Shown here piece after piece: positions 1-8,437 of a stretch of DNA of 52,024 nt. The notes beneath the pieces are model-generated. The model did not search any database. It worked only from the letters and a program-made list of their open reading frames with translations, and was not told the origin of the DNA. How positions within the stretch are numbered: the first letter of the stretch is position 1; every line of letters starts with the position of its first letter. The translations under genes and the position numbers were made by a program. The stretch is from assembly GCA_017433295.1 (NCBI GenBank), contig JAFRHL010000008.1, forward strand, positions 1 to 52,024. Direction: 5' to 3'. The DNA comes from Eubacterium sp. (lineage in GTDB: Bacteria; Bacillota; Clostridia; Lachnospirales; Lachnospiraceae).

Positions 1-1
1 G

Positions 2-202
2 AAATCGATATCTACGATTGAAACCGAGCTCAGGAAAGCAGAGGCAGACCTTAAGAAGGCTCAGGAAAAAGTGGACACCCTTTCAGAGCGGGTCCTTGAG
101 CTTCAGCAGCAAAAGCAGGAATACGAAACCAGGCAGATTATTGATGCCTATAAAAGGAGTGGCAAAACACTTGATGAGCTCCTTACTTTTCTTAATGTCT
201 GA
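2..202 (+). CDS. C-terminal part of a small coiled-coil protein (DUF4315-like), cut by the window edge
   Basis: The reading frame is open from base 2 to a TGA at 200-202, giving 66 residues with no start inside the window. The sequence is an uninterrupted heptad-rich helix full of Glu, Lys, Gln and Leu (ELRKAEADLKKAQEKV, then VLELQQQKQEYE), ending in a short helix IDAYKRSGKTLDELLTFLNV. This layout, a coiled coil followed by a 'DELLxxL' tail, is that of DUF4315 proteins, which lie near relaxase and coupling-protein genes in conjugative transposons of Firmicutes. The family call is from memory of the pattern and no neighbouring transfer gene is visible. If correct, the left edge is the end of an integrated element. 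Confidence 0.6.
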   Translation, partial: KSISTIETELRKAEADLKKAQEKVDTLSERVLELQQQKQEYETRQIIDAYKRSGKTLDELLTFLNV

Positions 203-368
203 TGGCTGTTTTTACAGCCTTCAGGCCTTTAGTGCGAAAAAAATGAAGAATTAACATAGATATAGTAGTAACACAGTGACGCGAATGTAAAAATATCCCA
301 TTGATTACCTTCTTTAGCCATGCTATAATGTCCACACAGGATTCCTTCGGTTTCAGGAGGAATCATTT
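203..368. other. Intergenic region before the first Rpn-type gene
   Basis: A short hairpin, GGCTGT-TTTT-ACAGCC at 204-219, directly follows the coiled-coil gene. It lacks a clear T tract, so it is at best a weak terminator. The rest is AT-rich, with the promoter of the next gene at 301-329. Confidence 0.4.
301..329 (+). promoter_or_regulatory. Sigma-A promoter of the Rpn-type gene
   Basis: TTGATT (301-306), a 17-base spacer and TATAAT (324-329). It is followed by AGGAGG at 355-360, eight bases before the ATG at 369. Confidence 0.7.
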
Positions 369-1214
369 ATGGAAAGAAATTATAAATCTTTGCAGGAACT
401 GACCGTATTGGATGGATTTATGTTCGGGGCAGTCATGACAGACAAGTCTATATGTCAGGAACTTTTGGAACGGATTCTGGGTTTCCCGATCGGACACCTG
501 GAAATCATACCTGAAAAGAATCTGTCCTACCATCCCGAGTACAAAGGTATACGACTGGATATCTACGCTAAAGACGAGAATAATACTCATTACGATGTGG
601 AAATGCAGGTCAGATCTACACCGGTAGAAAAGAGGAGCCGTTATTATCACTCTCAGATGGACATGGAATTATTGATGAGCGGTATGTTTTATGACAAACT
701 CCCGGAGAGTTATGTGATATTTATCATGAATTATGATCCATTCCATCAGGGAAAATATCGATACTCCATCCATAGTCAATATACAGAGTGCCCGGAGATG
801 CATATCCGGGACGGAGTACATACGATTATTCTAAATAATGGTGGGCAGAATGCCGGAGAAGTTCCGGACGAGCTGGTCCGTTTTCTGCAGTTTACAAGTA
901 AGTCCCTGACGGAAAGTGAATATCCCTCAGAAGATATTTTCATTACCAGGATCCAGAACAGGATTCGCCAAATAAAAGGTAACAGGGAGATGGGAGAAAG
1001 ATACATGCATCTTCAGGAGTTGTTAAGGGAAGAACGGGAAGAAGCCAGGAAAGAGGGCAGATTGGAGGGAAAGAGTGAAGGTCAGGAGATAGCCATAATA
1101 AATATTGTTAAGAAAGGCCTGATTACTCTTGAACAGGGTGCAACAGAGTTGGGTATTACTGTGGAGCAGCTAAGGGAAAAGATGACTGAGATAATATCAG
1201 ATAACCCTAAGTAA
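369..1214 (+). CDS. Rpn family recombination-promoting nuclease / putative transposase (PD-(D/E)XK)
   Basis: 281 residues. The N-terminal two thirds match the Rpn/PDDEXK_2 family: 'DGFMFGAVMTDK' near the start, a core with GIRLDIYAKD followed by HYDVEMQV (the Asp...Glu-x-Gln nuclease signature) and RSRYYHSQMD. Members cut DNA and promote RecA-independent recombination in Escherichia coli; activity here is inferred. The C-terminus is a charged helix rich in Arg, Glu and Lys (EEREEARKEGRLEGKSEG) and then a small helical tail, as is usual in the family. It has its own promoter and a perfect AGGAGG, and is probably transcribed alone. It sits between a conjugative-element remnant and the rhamnose genes, consistent with accessory DNA. 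Confidence 0.88.
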   Translation: MERNYKSLQELTVLDGFMFGAVMTDKSICQELLERILGFPIGHLEIIPEKNLSYHPEYKGIRLDIYAKDENNTHYDVEMQVRSTPVEKRSRYYHSQMDMELLMSGMFYDKLPESYVIFIMNYDPFHQGKYRYSIHSQYTECPEMHIRDGVHTIILNNGGQNAGEVPDELVRFLQFTSKSLTESEYPSEDIFITRIQNRIRQIKGNREMGERYMHLQELLREEREEARKEGRLEGKSEGQEIAIINIVKKGLITLEQGATELGITVEQLREKMTEIISDNPK

Positions 1215-1398
1215 TCGAGTAATAATGAACCTGCTCCCGAAGGATCAATTTTAGCAATTGCCAGTTAAGAAACCGGAGGAATCCTGGTTTTACACATGAA
1301 AAAGCTGGCTTTCCTGCTGTTGAATGATTATCTCATATATAGTATAATAAATACGATTACAATCCCAGTTTTTACTTATAATCAGGAGGATAAAAATT
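1215..1398. promoter_or_regulatory. Promoter and leader of rmlA
   Basis: TTGAAT (1321-1326), a 17-base spacer and TATAAT (1344-1349) form a good sigma-A promoter. AGGAGG at 1384-1389 precedes the ATG at 1399. Around 1270-1290 an imperfect hairpin (AACCGGA...TCCTGGTT) followed by T's may end the Rpn transcript. Confidence 0.7.
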
Positions 1399-2295
1399 AT
1401 GAAAGGCATCATCTTAGCCGGTGGTTCCGGTACTAGATTATATCCGTTAACCAGAGTGACAAGTAAGCAGCTGCTGCCCATATATGATAAACCGATGGTC
1501 TATTATCCATTGTCGGTTCTTATGAATGCGGGAATCCGGGATATTCTTATTATCAGCACGCCCCAGGATACCCCCAGGTTTGAGGAGCTTCTGTCTGACG
1601 GGCACCAGTTCGGGGTACATCTTTCCTATGCGGTGCAGCCCAGTCCTGACGGTCTTGCCCAGGCCTTTATTATCGGTGCAGATTTTATCGGTGATGATAC
1701 GGTGGCTATGGTACTTGGGGATAATATCTTTTCCGGGCATGGATTGAAGAAAAGGCTGAAGGCTGCCCTTAAGAACGCCGAGGAGGGAAGGGGTGCCACC
1801 ATTTTCGGCTATTATGTGGATGATCCGGAGCGTTTTGGTATCGTGGAATTTGACCATCATGGCAAAGCCGTCAGCATCGAGGAGAAGCCTGAGCATCCCA
1901 AGAGTAATTATTGTGTGACAGGTCTGTATTTTTATGATAACAAGGTGGTGGAGTATGCGAAGAATCTGAAGCCCTCCGCCAGGGGTGAGCTTGAGATTAC
2001 TGATTTGAACCGTATTTACCTGGAAAATGGAAATCTGAATGTGGAGCTTCTGGGTCAGGGCTTTACCTGGCTGGATACGGGGACCCATGAGAGCCTGGTG
2101 GATGCTACGAATTTTGTTAAGACTGTGGAACAGCACCAGCACAGGAAGGTGGCCTGCCTTGAGGAGATTGCTTATTTAAATGGCTGGATCACTGAGGAGG
2201 ATGTGCTTGAGGTATATGAGGTGATGAAGAAGAATCAGTATGGACAGTATCTGAAGGATGTTTTAGATGGGAAGTATATGGAGGTTCTCTACTGA
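1399..2295 (+). CDS. rfbA: Glucose-1-phosphate thymidylyltransferase RmlA
   Basis: 298 residues, the usual length. It makes dTDP-glucose from dTTP and glucose 1-phosphate, the first step to dTDP-L-rhamnose for cell-surface polysaccharide. The nucleotide-binding signature [11 protein letters not shown] lies at residues 8-18, followed by [18 protein letters not shown] and [11 protein letters not shown], with [19 protein letters not shown] in the sugar-binding half. A strong AGGAGG and a dedicated promoter precede the gene. Its TGA stop overlaps the ATG of rmlC by one base, so the two are translationally coupled. The other two pathway genes, rmlB and rmlD, are not in this window. The identification is secure. 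Confidence 0.97.
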   Translation: MKGIILAGGSGTRLYPLTRVTSKQLLPIYDKPMVYYPLSVLMNAGIRDILIISTPQDTPRFEELLSDGHQFGVHLSYAVQPSPDGLAQAFIIGADFIGDDTVAMVLGDNIFSGHGLKKRLKAALKNAEEGRGATIFGYYVDDPERFGIVEFDHHGKAVSIEEKPEHPKSNYCVTGLYFYDNKVVEYAKNLKPSARGELEITDLNRIYLENGNLNVELLGQGFTWLDTGTHESLVDATNFVKTVEQHQHRKVACLEEIAYLNGWITEEDVLEVYEVMKKNQYGQYLKDVLDGKYMEVLY

Positions 2296-2912
2296 TGGGA
2301 CAGATATTAGTTGAGAAAAATCTTGGAGGCATAGAAGGACTCTGTGAGATAATCCCTGCTTTGCATGGTGATAACAGAGGCTATTTCATGGAGACTTATT
2401 CGCAGCGGGATATGGAGGAAGCCGGTCTGAACATTACATTTGTTCAGGACAACCAGTCCATGAGCGTAAAAGGGGTTCTTCGTGGCCTGCATTACCAGAT
2501 AAATTATCCCCAGACCAAGCTGGTGCGTGTGATCAAAGGCGCTGTCTATGATGTGGCGGTGGACCTTCGGCCGGACTCTCCTACCTACGGGAAGCACTAT
2601 GGTCAGATCCTGACGGAAGAGAACCGCAAGCAGTTTCTGATTCCCAGAGGTTTTGCCCATGGATTTCTGGTGCTCAGTGAGACTGCGGAGTTCTGCTATA
2701 AGTGTGATGATTTTTATCATCCCAATGATGAGGGCGGGATGGCCTGGAATGACCCGGAGCTGGGAATAAAGTGGCCCGGTGTGGAAGGGACTTATTCCGG
2801 CTCGGCTTCTGCAGAGGGTTATACTTTTGAAGGATCACCGCTGATCATGTCAGAGAAGGATCAGAAGTGGAATAAGGGTCCGGAAGCCTTAAAGAATGAA
2901 CAGCAGATTTGA
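2295..2912 (+). CDS. rfbC: dTDP-4-dehydrorhamnose 3,5-epimerase RmlC
   Basis: 205 residues. It epimerises dTDP-4-keto-6-deoxyglucose at C3 and C5, the third step of dTDP-L-rhamnose synthesis. The cupin core is intact: QDNQSMS, RGLHYQ with the conserved His66, VYDVAVDLRPDSPTYG with the partner Asp, and LIPRGFAHGFLVLSE. The start codon shares a base with the rmlA stop (TGATG). The C-terminal extension after about residue 185 is short and charged. With only RmlA and RmlC present, the intermediate enzymes must be encoded elsewhere. Confidence 0.96.
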   Translation: MGQILVEKNLGGIEGLCEIIPALHGDNRGYFMETYSQRDMEEAGLNITFVQDNQSMSVKGVLRGLHYQINYPQTKLVRVIKGAVYDVAVDLRPDSPTYGKHYGQILTEENRKQFLIPRGFAHGFLVLSETAEFCYKCDDFYHPNDEGGMAWNDPELGIKWPGVEGTYSGSASAEGYTFEGSPLIMSEKDQKWNKGPEALKNEQQI

Positions 2913-2950
2913 TTTGGCTGCCTGTATGCGGGCAGAGCGGAAGGATGACA

Positions 2951-4654
2951 ATGGATACAAATGTAAGTAAAGGAGTTTATAGCGGCACTATTCTCTCTTT
3001 CTGTTTTATGCTGATGTGCTTTCCCCTTGACAGCTTTGCCGCCGGGAAAGCAGGCTCCGGCCTGGCTATTAGCAATATTTCGGGTGGATACGTTCTGCCT
3101 GCCAGGAGGTCTGTTGTCCTGAAGGTCAGGAAAGCTTCGTCCATAAAGAAAGGGAATCTGCTTTTTCGTTCTTCCAGGCCATCGGTGGCCCGGATCGATA
3201 AAAAGGGCCGGATCATCGCCCTGAAGAATGGGAATACTTACATCACTGTATATAATAAAATAAATAAGGAGCAGAAGGCCGGGTTCAGGCTCTACGTGGG
3301 TAAGAGGATCACACGGCTCAAGCTGGTCCGCCCAAAGTCAAAGGCTTCTATTACATTGACAGAAGGCGGCGCCTATCAGGTAAAATGGCAGACGGTTCCT
3401 GCCGGGGCAGCTTATAAGAAACTTTCCTGGACGTCATCGAAGCCCCTTGTCTGCCGGGTATCCGCTTCAGGAAGGATCATTGCCGGCAAGGCCGGGACGG
3501 CTGTGGTGACAGCAAAGGCCCGGGATGGATCAGGGAAAAAGTTTAAGATTACGGTCAGAGTAAATGCCAAATCCGGGAGCGGTAATTCTACATCCGGTGG
3601 ATCCGGAAACGGTCAGGGGGATCCTGCAGATCCTGTGGTCCTGCCGACCTCTGTTAGTATCGAGTCTCCCTTGAAGTATCCGTATTTAAAGGAAAATAGT
3701 AAGATTACTCTGTCTGCGGAGGTGACTCCCTACAAGGCTTCTCAGGAAGTGGTATGGTCCTCGTCCGATCCGGGGGTGGCGTCGGTGGATGCCAAAGGGG
3801 TCGTCACTGCCCATGGGTCCGGAACGGCCGTTATATATGCGGCTGCCTCTGCAAAAAGCAGTGTGAAGGCTTCTTACACTTTAAAGGTTCCTTCCGGAAA
3901 GGATTGTAAAGCTACACTGATTGCCCACCGGGGCTACAGTGCGGTGGCGCCGGAAAATACCCAGGCGGCTTTCAGACTGGCTGCTCAGGGTGATAACAGC
4001 TTCGATGCCATCGAGTGTGATGTGCGCAGGACTAAGGATGGGAAGTTTGTAATTCAGCATGACTCAAACCTGAGCCGGATATTCGGGCTGAACAGGGAAA
4101 TTAAAGAATGTAACTATGATGAAATAAAGGACCTTGCCGCTGTGGGAGGAAAGGGAGTTAGTAGTTATCCCGCCGAGAAGCTGTGTACCCTTGACCAGTA
4201 TATGGACATTTTAAAAAACAGTAATAAAAGGGCTGTCATTGAGCTGAAGGAGAGTTACGGACAGAACGTTTCAGATCAACTGTACAATCTGCTCTCTTAC
4301 TATGGGATCAATAACAGGATGGATATTATTTCCTTTAATTATGATGCCCTGCTTCAGATGTCCTGGTCCATTCAGAAATCTCCCGGCACAGCAGCTCCGG
4401 ACCTATACCTGCTTTCAAACTGTCCGGATGTGGGGATGGTGGTAAATGGCAACCTGACGGATACCCAGTGGGCAATCAATCAGGGTTTTCATCTGGACGC
4501 AAATTATTATTGGCTGACGACGGATGTTATTTCTGCCATGCATGGTGCGGGGAAAAGGATTGGAATATATACAGTGGATGATTTCAGTACCGCATGCCAT
4601 TTTATATTTGATCTGGGTGTGGATTGTTTGACATCCAATACATTGATATTTTGA
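2951..4654 (+). CDS. Exported Ig-like (BIG2) plus glycerophosphodiester phosphodiesterase fusion
   Basis: 567 residues from the ATG at 2951, chosen because GGAAGG (2939-2944) sits six bases before it. The frame is also open to a TTG at 2909. A signal peptide (GTILSFCFMLMCFPLDSFAAG) is followed by three bacterial Ig-like repeats with the typical 'SSxPxVAxIDxxGxIxA' strand pattern, the first two linked to the third by a Ser/Gly-rich stretch. The C-terminal 240 residues are a GDPD-type barrel: HRGY with His326 and Arg327, the acidic pair Glu355/Asp357 in AIECDV and His370 in VIQHD, all expected for metal-dependent hydrolysis of glycerophosphodiesters. Surface location and action on teichoic acid or phospholipid head groups are inferred. 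It follows rmlC by 38 bases, possibly in the same transcript. Confidence 0.88.
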   Translation: MDTNVSKGVYSGTILSFCFMLMCFPLDSFAAGKAGSGLAISNISGGYVLPARRSVVLKVRKASSIKKGNLLFRSSRPSVARIDKKGRIIALKNGNTYITVYNKINKEQKAGFRLYVGKRITRLKLVRPKSKASITLTEGGAYQVKWQTVPAGAAYKKLSWTSSKPLVCRVSASGRIIAGKAGTAVVTAKARDGSGKKFKITVRVNAKSGSGNSTSGGSGNGQGDPADPVVLPTSVSIESPLKYPYLKENSKITLSAEVTPYKASQEVVWSSSDPGVASVDAKGVVTAHGSGTAVIYAAASAKSSVKASYTLKVPSGKDCKATLIAHRGYSAVAPENTQAAFRLAAQGDNSFDAIECDVRRTKDGKFVIQHDSNLSRIFGLNREIKECNYDEIKDLAAVGGKGVSSYPAEKLCTLDQYMDILKNSNKRAVIELKESYGQNVSDQLYNLLSYYGINNRMDIISFNYDALLQMSWSIQKSPGTAAPDLYLLSNCPDVGMVVNGNLTDTQWAINQGFHLDANYYWLTTDVISAMHGAGKRIGIYTVDDFSTACHFIFDLGVDCLTSNTLIF

Positions 4655-4710
4655 TCATACCAGTCCTTTAATAATCTGGTCATACCGATGGTTTAATATT
4701 CTGATAATTC

Positions 4711-4739
4711 TTGACAAAATAACTCTAAAGGGGTAGACT
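4711..4739 (+). promoter_or_regulatory. Probable promoter of the PTS IIB-like gene
   Basis: A perfect TTGACA (4711-4716), a 17-base spacer and TAGACT (4734-4739). The gap before it (4655-4710) holds a short hairpin ACCAG...CTGGT that could end the upstream transcript. Confidence 0.55.
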
Positions 4740-4780
4740 TTTCTTATACTATTTACTCTTTGGCAAAAGGGAGGATAACA

Positions 4781-5074
4781 ATGAAAAGTTGCAGGATTTT
4801 ATGTGTGTGCAGTGTGGGATTGATCACTTCTAATATGGTTGCCGCCAGACTGAAGGATAAGCTGGCAGAGAAAGGCTGGGATGCAGTGACCCGGGTAACG
4901 ACTCCCGATGAAGTGTCATCGGAACTTAGAGAAGCAGACTATGATCTTATGGCATGTGTGACTCATGTTTATGAGGACCATGGGATTCCGAAGGTCAACG
5001 CCCTGGGGCTGCTGGCCGGAACGGATGTGGAGAAGGTCGTGGACGACTGCATCAAGATTCTTGAAGGTAAATAA
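4781..5074 (+). CDS. Orphan PTS EIIB-like protein (galactitol/lactose-type fold)
   Basis: 97 residues from the ATG at 4781, preceded by GGGAGG at 4769-4774; a TTG at 4760 is in frame but lies before the ribosome binding site. The N-terminus ILCVCSVGLITSNMVAARLKD has the cysteine P-loop and following helix of EIIB proteins of the galactitol type, where the Cys carries the phosphoryl group. The rest (DLMACVTHVYEDHGIPKVNA, then GTDVEKVVDDCIKIL) fits the short alpha/beta domain. No EIIA or EIIC gene is nearby, so it may serve a distant transporter or act as a regulator; that is unknown. The gene is monocistronic, with its own promoter and terminator. Confidence 0.78.
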   Translation: MKSCRILCVCSVGLITSNMVAARLKDKLAEKGWDAVTRVTTPDEVSSELREADYDLMACVTHVYEDHGIPKVNALGLLAGTDVEKVVDDCIKILEGK

Positions 5075-5086
5075 AGAGAACTTTAA

Positions 5087-5119
5087 CCCGGGGAGGAAAG
5101 ATACTCTCCGGGCGTTTTT
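5087..5119 (+). terminator. Rho-independent terminator after the PTS IIB-like gene
   Basis: CCCGGGGAG and CTCCGGG form a stem with a small bulge, followed by CGTTTTT. It lies 12 bases after the stop codon. Confidence 0.75.
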
Positions 5120-5172
5120 CTGGATATAACACTGAACGTACAATGGCCTGGTACAGTGACCTGGAGGGTTCC

Positions 5173-7098
5173 ATGAGCATTATTAATGTTGAGCATATTT
5201 CCAAGCTTTATGGGGACAAGATGATTCTTGACGATATTTCCTGCAGCGTGGATTACGGTGACAAGATCGGGATTATTGGAGTGAATGGTACAGGAAAGTC
5301 CACCCTGTTAAGGATCATCGCCGGCCATGAGGAGGCGGACGAAGGGGAGATCATTTTCTCCAGAGGCCTGACGGTGGGCTGGCTGCCCCAGAATCCGGAC
5401 TTTCCGGATGAGGGGACCGTGCTGTCCTATGTGACAGGCCGGACTGCCCCGGCCCGGGGTGAAGGCCTGGACAGCCCGGACAACCCGGATACCCGGAGTG
5501 CCCTTATGTTCGACGTTTCCGACCCCATAGATTATGGGCTGGAAAGTGAAGCCAAAACCATATTGCAGGCTTTGGAGCTCCCGGATTATGATATGCAGGT
5601 CTCAAAGCTGTCGGGAGGGCAGAGGAAGAGGGCTGCTCTTTGCAGGGTCCTCCTTAAGAAGTCGGATGTGCTGGTGCTGGATGAGCCCACCAATCACCTG
5701 GATAATCCCATGGCCGACTGGCTGGAAAGATTTCTGATTCAGTATCGGGGCGTTCTTCTGCTGGTTACCCATGACAGGTATTTTCTGGACAGAGTTACCA
5801 ACCATATCTGGGAGATCGATAAGGGCAGTATTTATTTTTACGATGCGAATTACTCTGGTTTTCTGGAGCTTAAGGCCGAAAGAGAGGAGATGGCCCTGGC
5901 GGCGGAACGAAAGAGGCAGAGTATTCTGCGTGTGGAGCGCCAGTGGGTTATGCGGGGAGCCAGGGCCCGGAGTACTAAGCAGAAAGCCAGGCTGGAGAGA
6001 TATGAGCAGCTGATGCGTCTTGATTCTCCGAAAAGTGCCGGCTCCGTGGAGATCGAAGCGGTGGGAGCCAGACTGGGGAGAAAGACCATAGAGGTAGATA
6101 ATATTTCCAAAGGATTTGGAGAGAAACAGCTCTTTTCAGAATTCAGTTATGTATTTCCCCGGTACGCCCGCATTGCCTTTGTGGGAGCCAACGGCTGCGG
6201 AAAGTCAACGCTCATGAATATCCTGGCGGGAAGGCTGGAGCCGGATGCCGGGAGCATTGCCTGGGGGGATACCATCCGGATCGGTTATTTTACCCAGAAT
6301 TGCGAGGTCATGGATGAGCGGCTGCGGGTGATTGATTATATAAAAGATCAGGCTGAATATATTCCCACCACCACCGGTGTCATCACAGCTTCCCGGATGC
6401 TGGAGCGTTTTCTTTTCAGCCCGGATATGCAGTATGCGCCGATCTCAAAGATTTCCGGGGGTGAGAGAAGGCGTCTGTATCTGCTTAAGGTGTTAATGAG
6501 CTCGCCCAACGTCCTGATTCTGGATGAGCCCACCAATGACCTGGATATTGACACTTTGCAGGTGCTGGAAAGCTTTTTGGATACATTTTTGGGAATCGTG
6601 ATCATTGTATCCCATGACAGGTATTTCCTGGACCGTGTGGCCGACAGGATCTTTGCTTTTGAAGACGGAACAATTCGTATGTACGAGGGCGGATACACGG
6701 ACTATCTGGAAAAGAGGAGCTGCCGGGGGCTTTTGGAGGAGCAGATAGATACCGTTTATTCCGGCTCTGTTATCCATAAAAAGAAGTCCGGGACAGATGA
6801 TTTTTCTGCGGGGAATGACAGTAAAAGGGCAAAGCGCCGTCTGAGGCCGGAAAAGCTCAGATTCACTTATAATGAGAAGAGGGAATTTGAAACCATCGAC
6901 GATGAGATTGCTGCTCTGGAGGATAAGCTGAGCCGGCTGGATCAGGAAATAGCTGAGAACGCCAGGGATTTTGTGAAGCTTGGCGAACTGATGAAGGAAA
7001 AGGATGAGGCAGAGGCTCTTCTGGAGGAGAAGACGGAGCGCTGGGTATATTTGAACGATCTGGCGGAGAGAATTGAGGCTCAGAAGGATCGGGGATAG
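5173..7098 (+). CDS. ABC-F family ATP-binding cassette protein (Uup/EttA type)
   Basis: 641 residues from the ATG at 5173, chosen because GGAGG at 5163-5167 is placed for it; an ATG at 5143 is in frame but poorly served. It has two full nucleotide-binding domains and no membrane segments. Domain 1 has Walker A GVNGTGKST (36-44), signature LSGGQRKRAAL (from 146) and Walker B VLVLDEPTNHLD (from 166). Domain 2 has GANGCGKST (from 338), ISGGERRRL and VLILDEPTNDLD (from 447). Between them lies the charged ABC-F linker around ARARSTKQKARLERYEQL. The C-terminal 80 residues form a coiled coil, as in Uup. Members act on the ribosome or on DNA repair intermediates. It might confer antibiotic protection, but a housekeeping role is more likely. 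Confidence 0.93.
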   Translation: MSIINVEHISKLYGDKMILDDISCSVDYGDKIGIIGVNGTGKSTLLRIIAGHEEADEGEIIFSRGLTVGWLPQNPDFPDEGTVLSYVTGRTAPARGEGLDSPDNPDTRSALMFDVSDPIDYGLESEAKTILQALELPDYDMQVSKLSGGQRKRAALCRVLLKKSDVLVLDEPTNHLDNPMADWLERFLIQYRGVLLLVTHDRYFLDRVTNHIWEIDKGSIYFYDANYSGFLELKAEREEMALAAERKRQSILRVERQWVMRGARARSTKQKARLERYEQLMRLDSPKSAGSVEIEAVGARLGRKTIEVDNISKGFGEKQLFSEFSYVFPRYARIAFVGANGCGKSTLMNILAGRLEPDAGSIAWGDTIRIGYFTQNCEVMDERLRVIDYIKDQAEYIPTTTGVITASRMLERFLFSPDMQYAPISKISGGERRRLYLLKVLMSSPNVLILDEPTNDLDIDTLQVLESFLDTFLGIVIIVSHDRYFLDRVADRIFAFEDGTIRMYEGGYTDYLEKRSCRGLLEEQIDTVYSGSVIHKKKSGTDDFSAGNDSKRAKRRLRPEKLRFTYNEKREFETIDDEIAALEDKLSRLDQEIAENARDFVKLGELMKEKDEAEALLEEKTERWVYLNDLAERIEAQKDRG

Positions 7099-7150
7099 AA
7101 GGAGAATTGAGGCCCGGTAGGGCTTATTACAATAGAAAGGTGTAACTATT

Positions 7151-8437
7151 ATGGAACAGATTTTTTATCCGGCAGATATCCTGCTGCCAGATTCAGACAT
7201 TGATATGAATAAATGGTCGGTGATCGCCTGTGACCAGTTTACCAGTGAACCCGGCTACTGGGACGAGGTGGAGAAGCTGGTGGATGATGCCCCTTCTACC
7301 CTGCGCCTTACCCTTCCGGAGGTTTATCTGGATACTGATCAGGAGGAGGATAAACTGAGCTCCATACGGCAGGCCATGAAAAACTATATGGATGGACATT
7401 TGCTGACGGTTTATAAGGATGCCATGATCTATATAGAGAGAGAAGACAGCAGGGGGAAGACCAGGGCAGGGATCATTGGAGCGGTAGACCTGGACCAGTA
7501 CGATTATCATAAAGGCAGTACATCTCCTGTCAGGGCCACGGAGGGGACCATTGAGGAGCGTATCCCTCCCAGACTTCGTGTGCGGCAGAACGCTTCGGTT
7601 GAGCTGCCCCATATTATGATGCTGATCGATGACAGGGAAAGAAAGGTCATCGAGTCTTTGGGGAAGAGAACCGCTGAAATGAAACTCTTGTATGATTTTG
7701 ACCTGATGAAAGGCGGAGGTCATCTTAAGGGCTGGCTTCTTACCGATGATCTCCAGAGGAAGGTGATCAGGGACCTCCAGGCTTATGCCGAGTCCGAAAA
7801 CGGGGTTTCCGGTGACGCTGCTGACGCTGCTCCGTTAATTTTTGCCGTGGGAGATGGTAATCATTCTCTGGCCACGGCAAAGGAATACTATGAGCAGCTT
7901 AAGGCAGACCATCCCGGTGAAGATCTTTCCGGTCATCCTGCCAGGTTCGCCCTGGCGGAGGTCGTAAATCTTCATAGTCCCGCTCTGGAGTTTGAGGCCA
8001 TCCACCGGATCGTTACCAATGTGAATGCAGATGATCTTTTTCATCACATGACGAAAGAGCTTGGTCTGGTGAGGGAGGATGACAATGCTTCGCAAAGTAT
8101 GACGGTCGTGCTGAAGGGGCAGGAGGAGAAGGTATATATTACCAGGCCTTCCTCCCGGCTCACTGTGGGCAGTCTCCAGCATTTCCTTGACCGGTATATG
8201 GAAGAGCATTCCGAAACGGAGGATATCAGGATCGACTACATACATGGCCGGGATAATCTTAAGGCATTAACCTGGCAGAACGGCAGTATTGGTTTCTTGC
8301 TGCCGGAGATGACCAAGGAAGATCTGTTTCCCTCGGTCAAAGCGAACGGAGCACTTCCCAGGAAGACTTTTTCCATGGGGCATGCAGAGGATAAAAGGTA
8401 TTATACTGAGTGCCGGCGCATCAGGGAGTCTGAGTAG
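7151..8437 (+). CDS. DUF1015 family protein
   Basis: 428 residues, full length for the family. Recognised from PADILLPDSDIDMNKWSVIACDQFTSEP at the start, the STSPVRATEGTIEERIPPR segment near residue 120 and the family hallmark FAVGDGNHSLATAKEYYE near residue 235. The family is widespread in Clostridia and bacteroides-like genomes and lacks a settled function; its ParB/sulfiredoxin-like resemblance to archaeal free-serine kinase is a hint only. The ribosome binding site is AAAGGTG, about ten bases ahead. The 3' end runs convergently into the D,D-carboxypeptidase gene, overlapping it by 17 bases. Confidence 0.9.
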   Translation: MEQIFYPADILLPDSDIDMNKWSVIACDQFTSEPGYWDEVEKLVDDAPSTLRLTLPEVYLDTDQEEDKLSSIRQAMKNYMDGHLLTVYKDAMIYIEREDSRGKTRAGIIGAVDLDQYDYHKGSTSPVRATEGTIEERIPPRLRVRQNASVELPHIMMLIDDRERKVIESLGKRTAEMKLLYDFDLMKGGGHLKGWLLTDDLQRKVIRDLQAYAESENGVSGDAADAAPLIFAVGDGNHSLATAKEYYEQLKADHPGEDLSGHPARFALAEVVNLHSPALEFEAIHRIVTNVNADDLFHHMTKELGLVREDDNASQSMTVVLKGQEEKVYITRPSSRLTVGSLQHFLDRYMEEHSETEDIRIDYIHGRDNLKALTWQNGSIGFLLPEMTKEDLFPSVKANGALPRKTFSMGHAEDKRYYTECRRIRESE

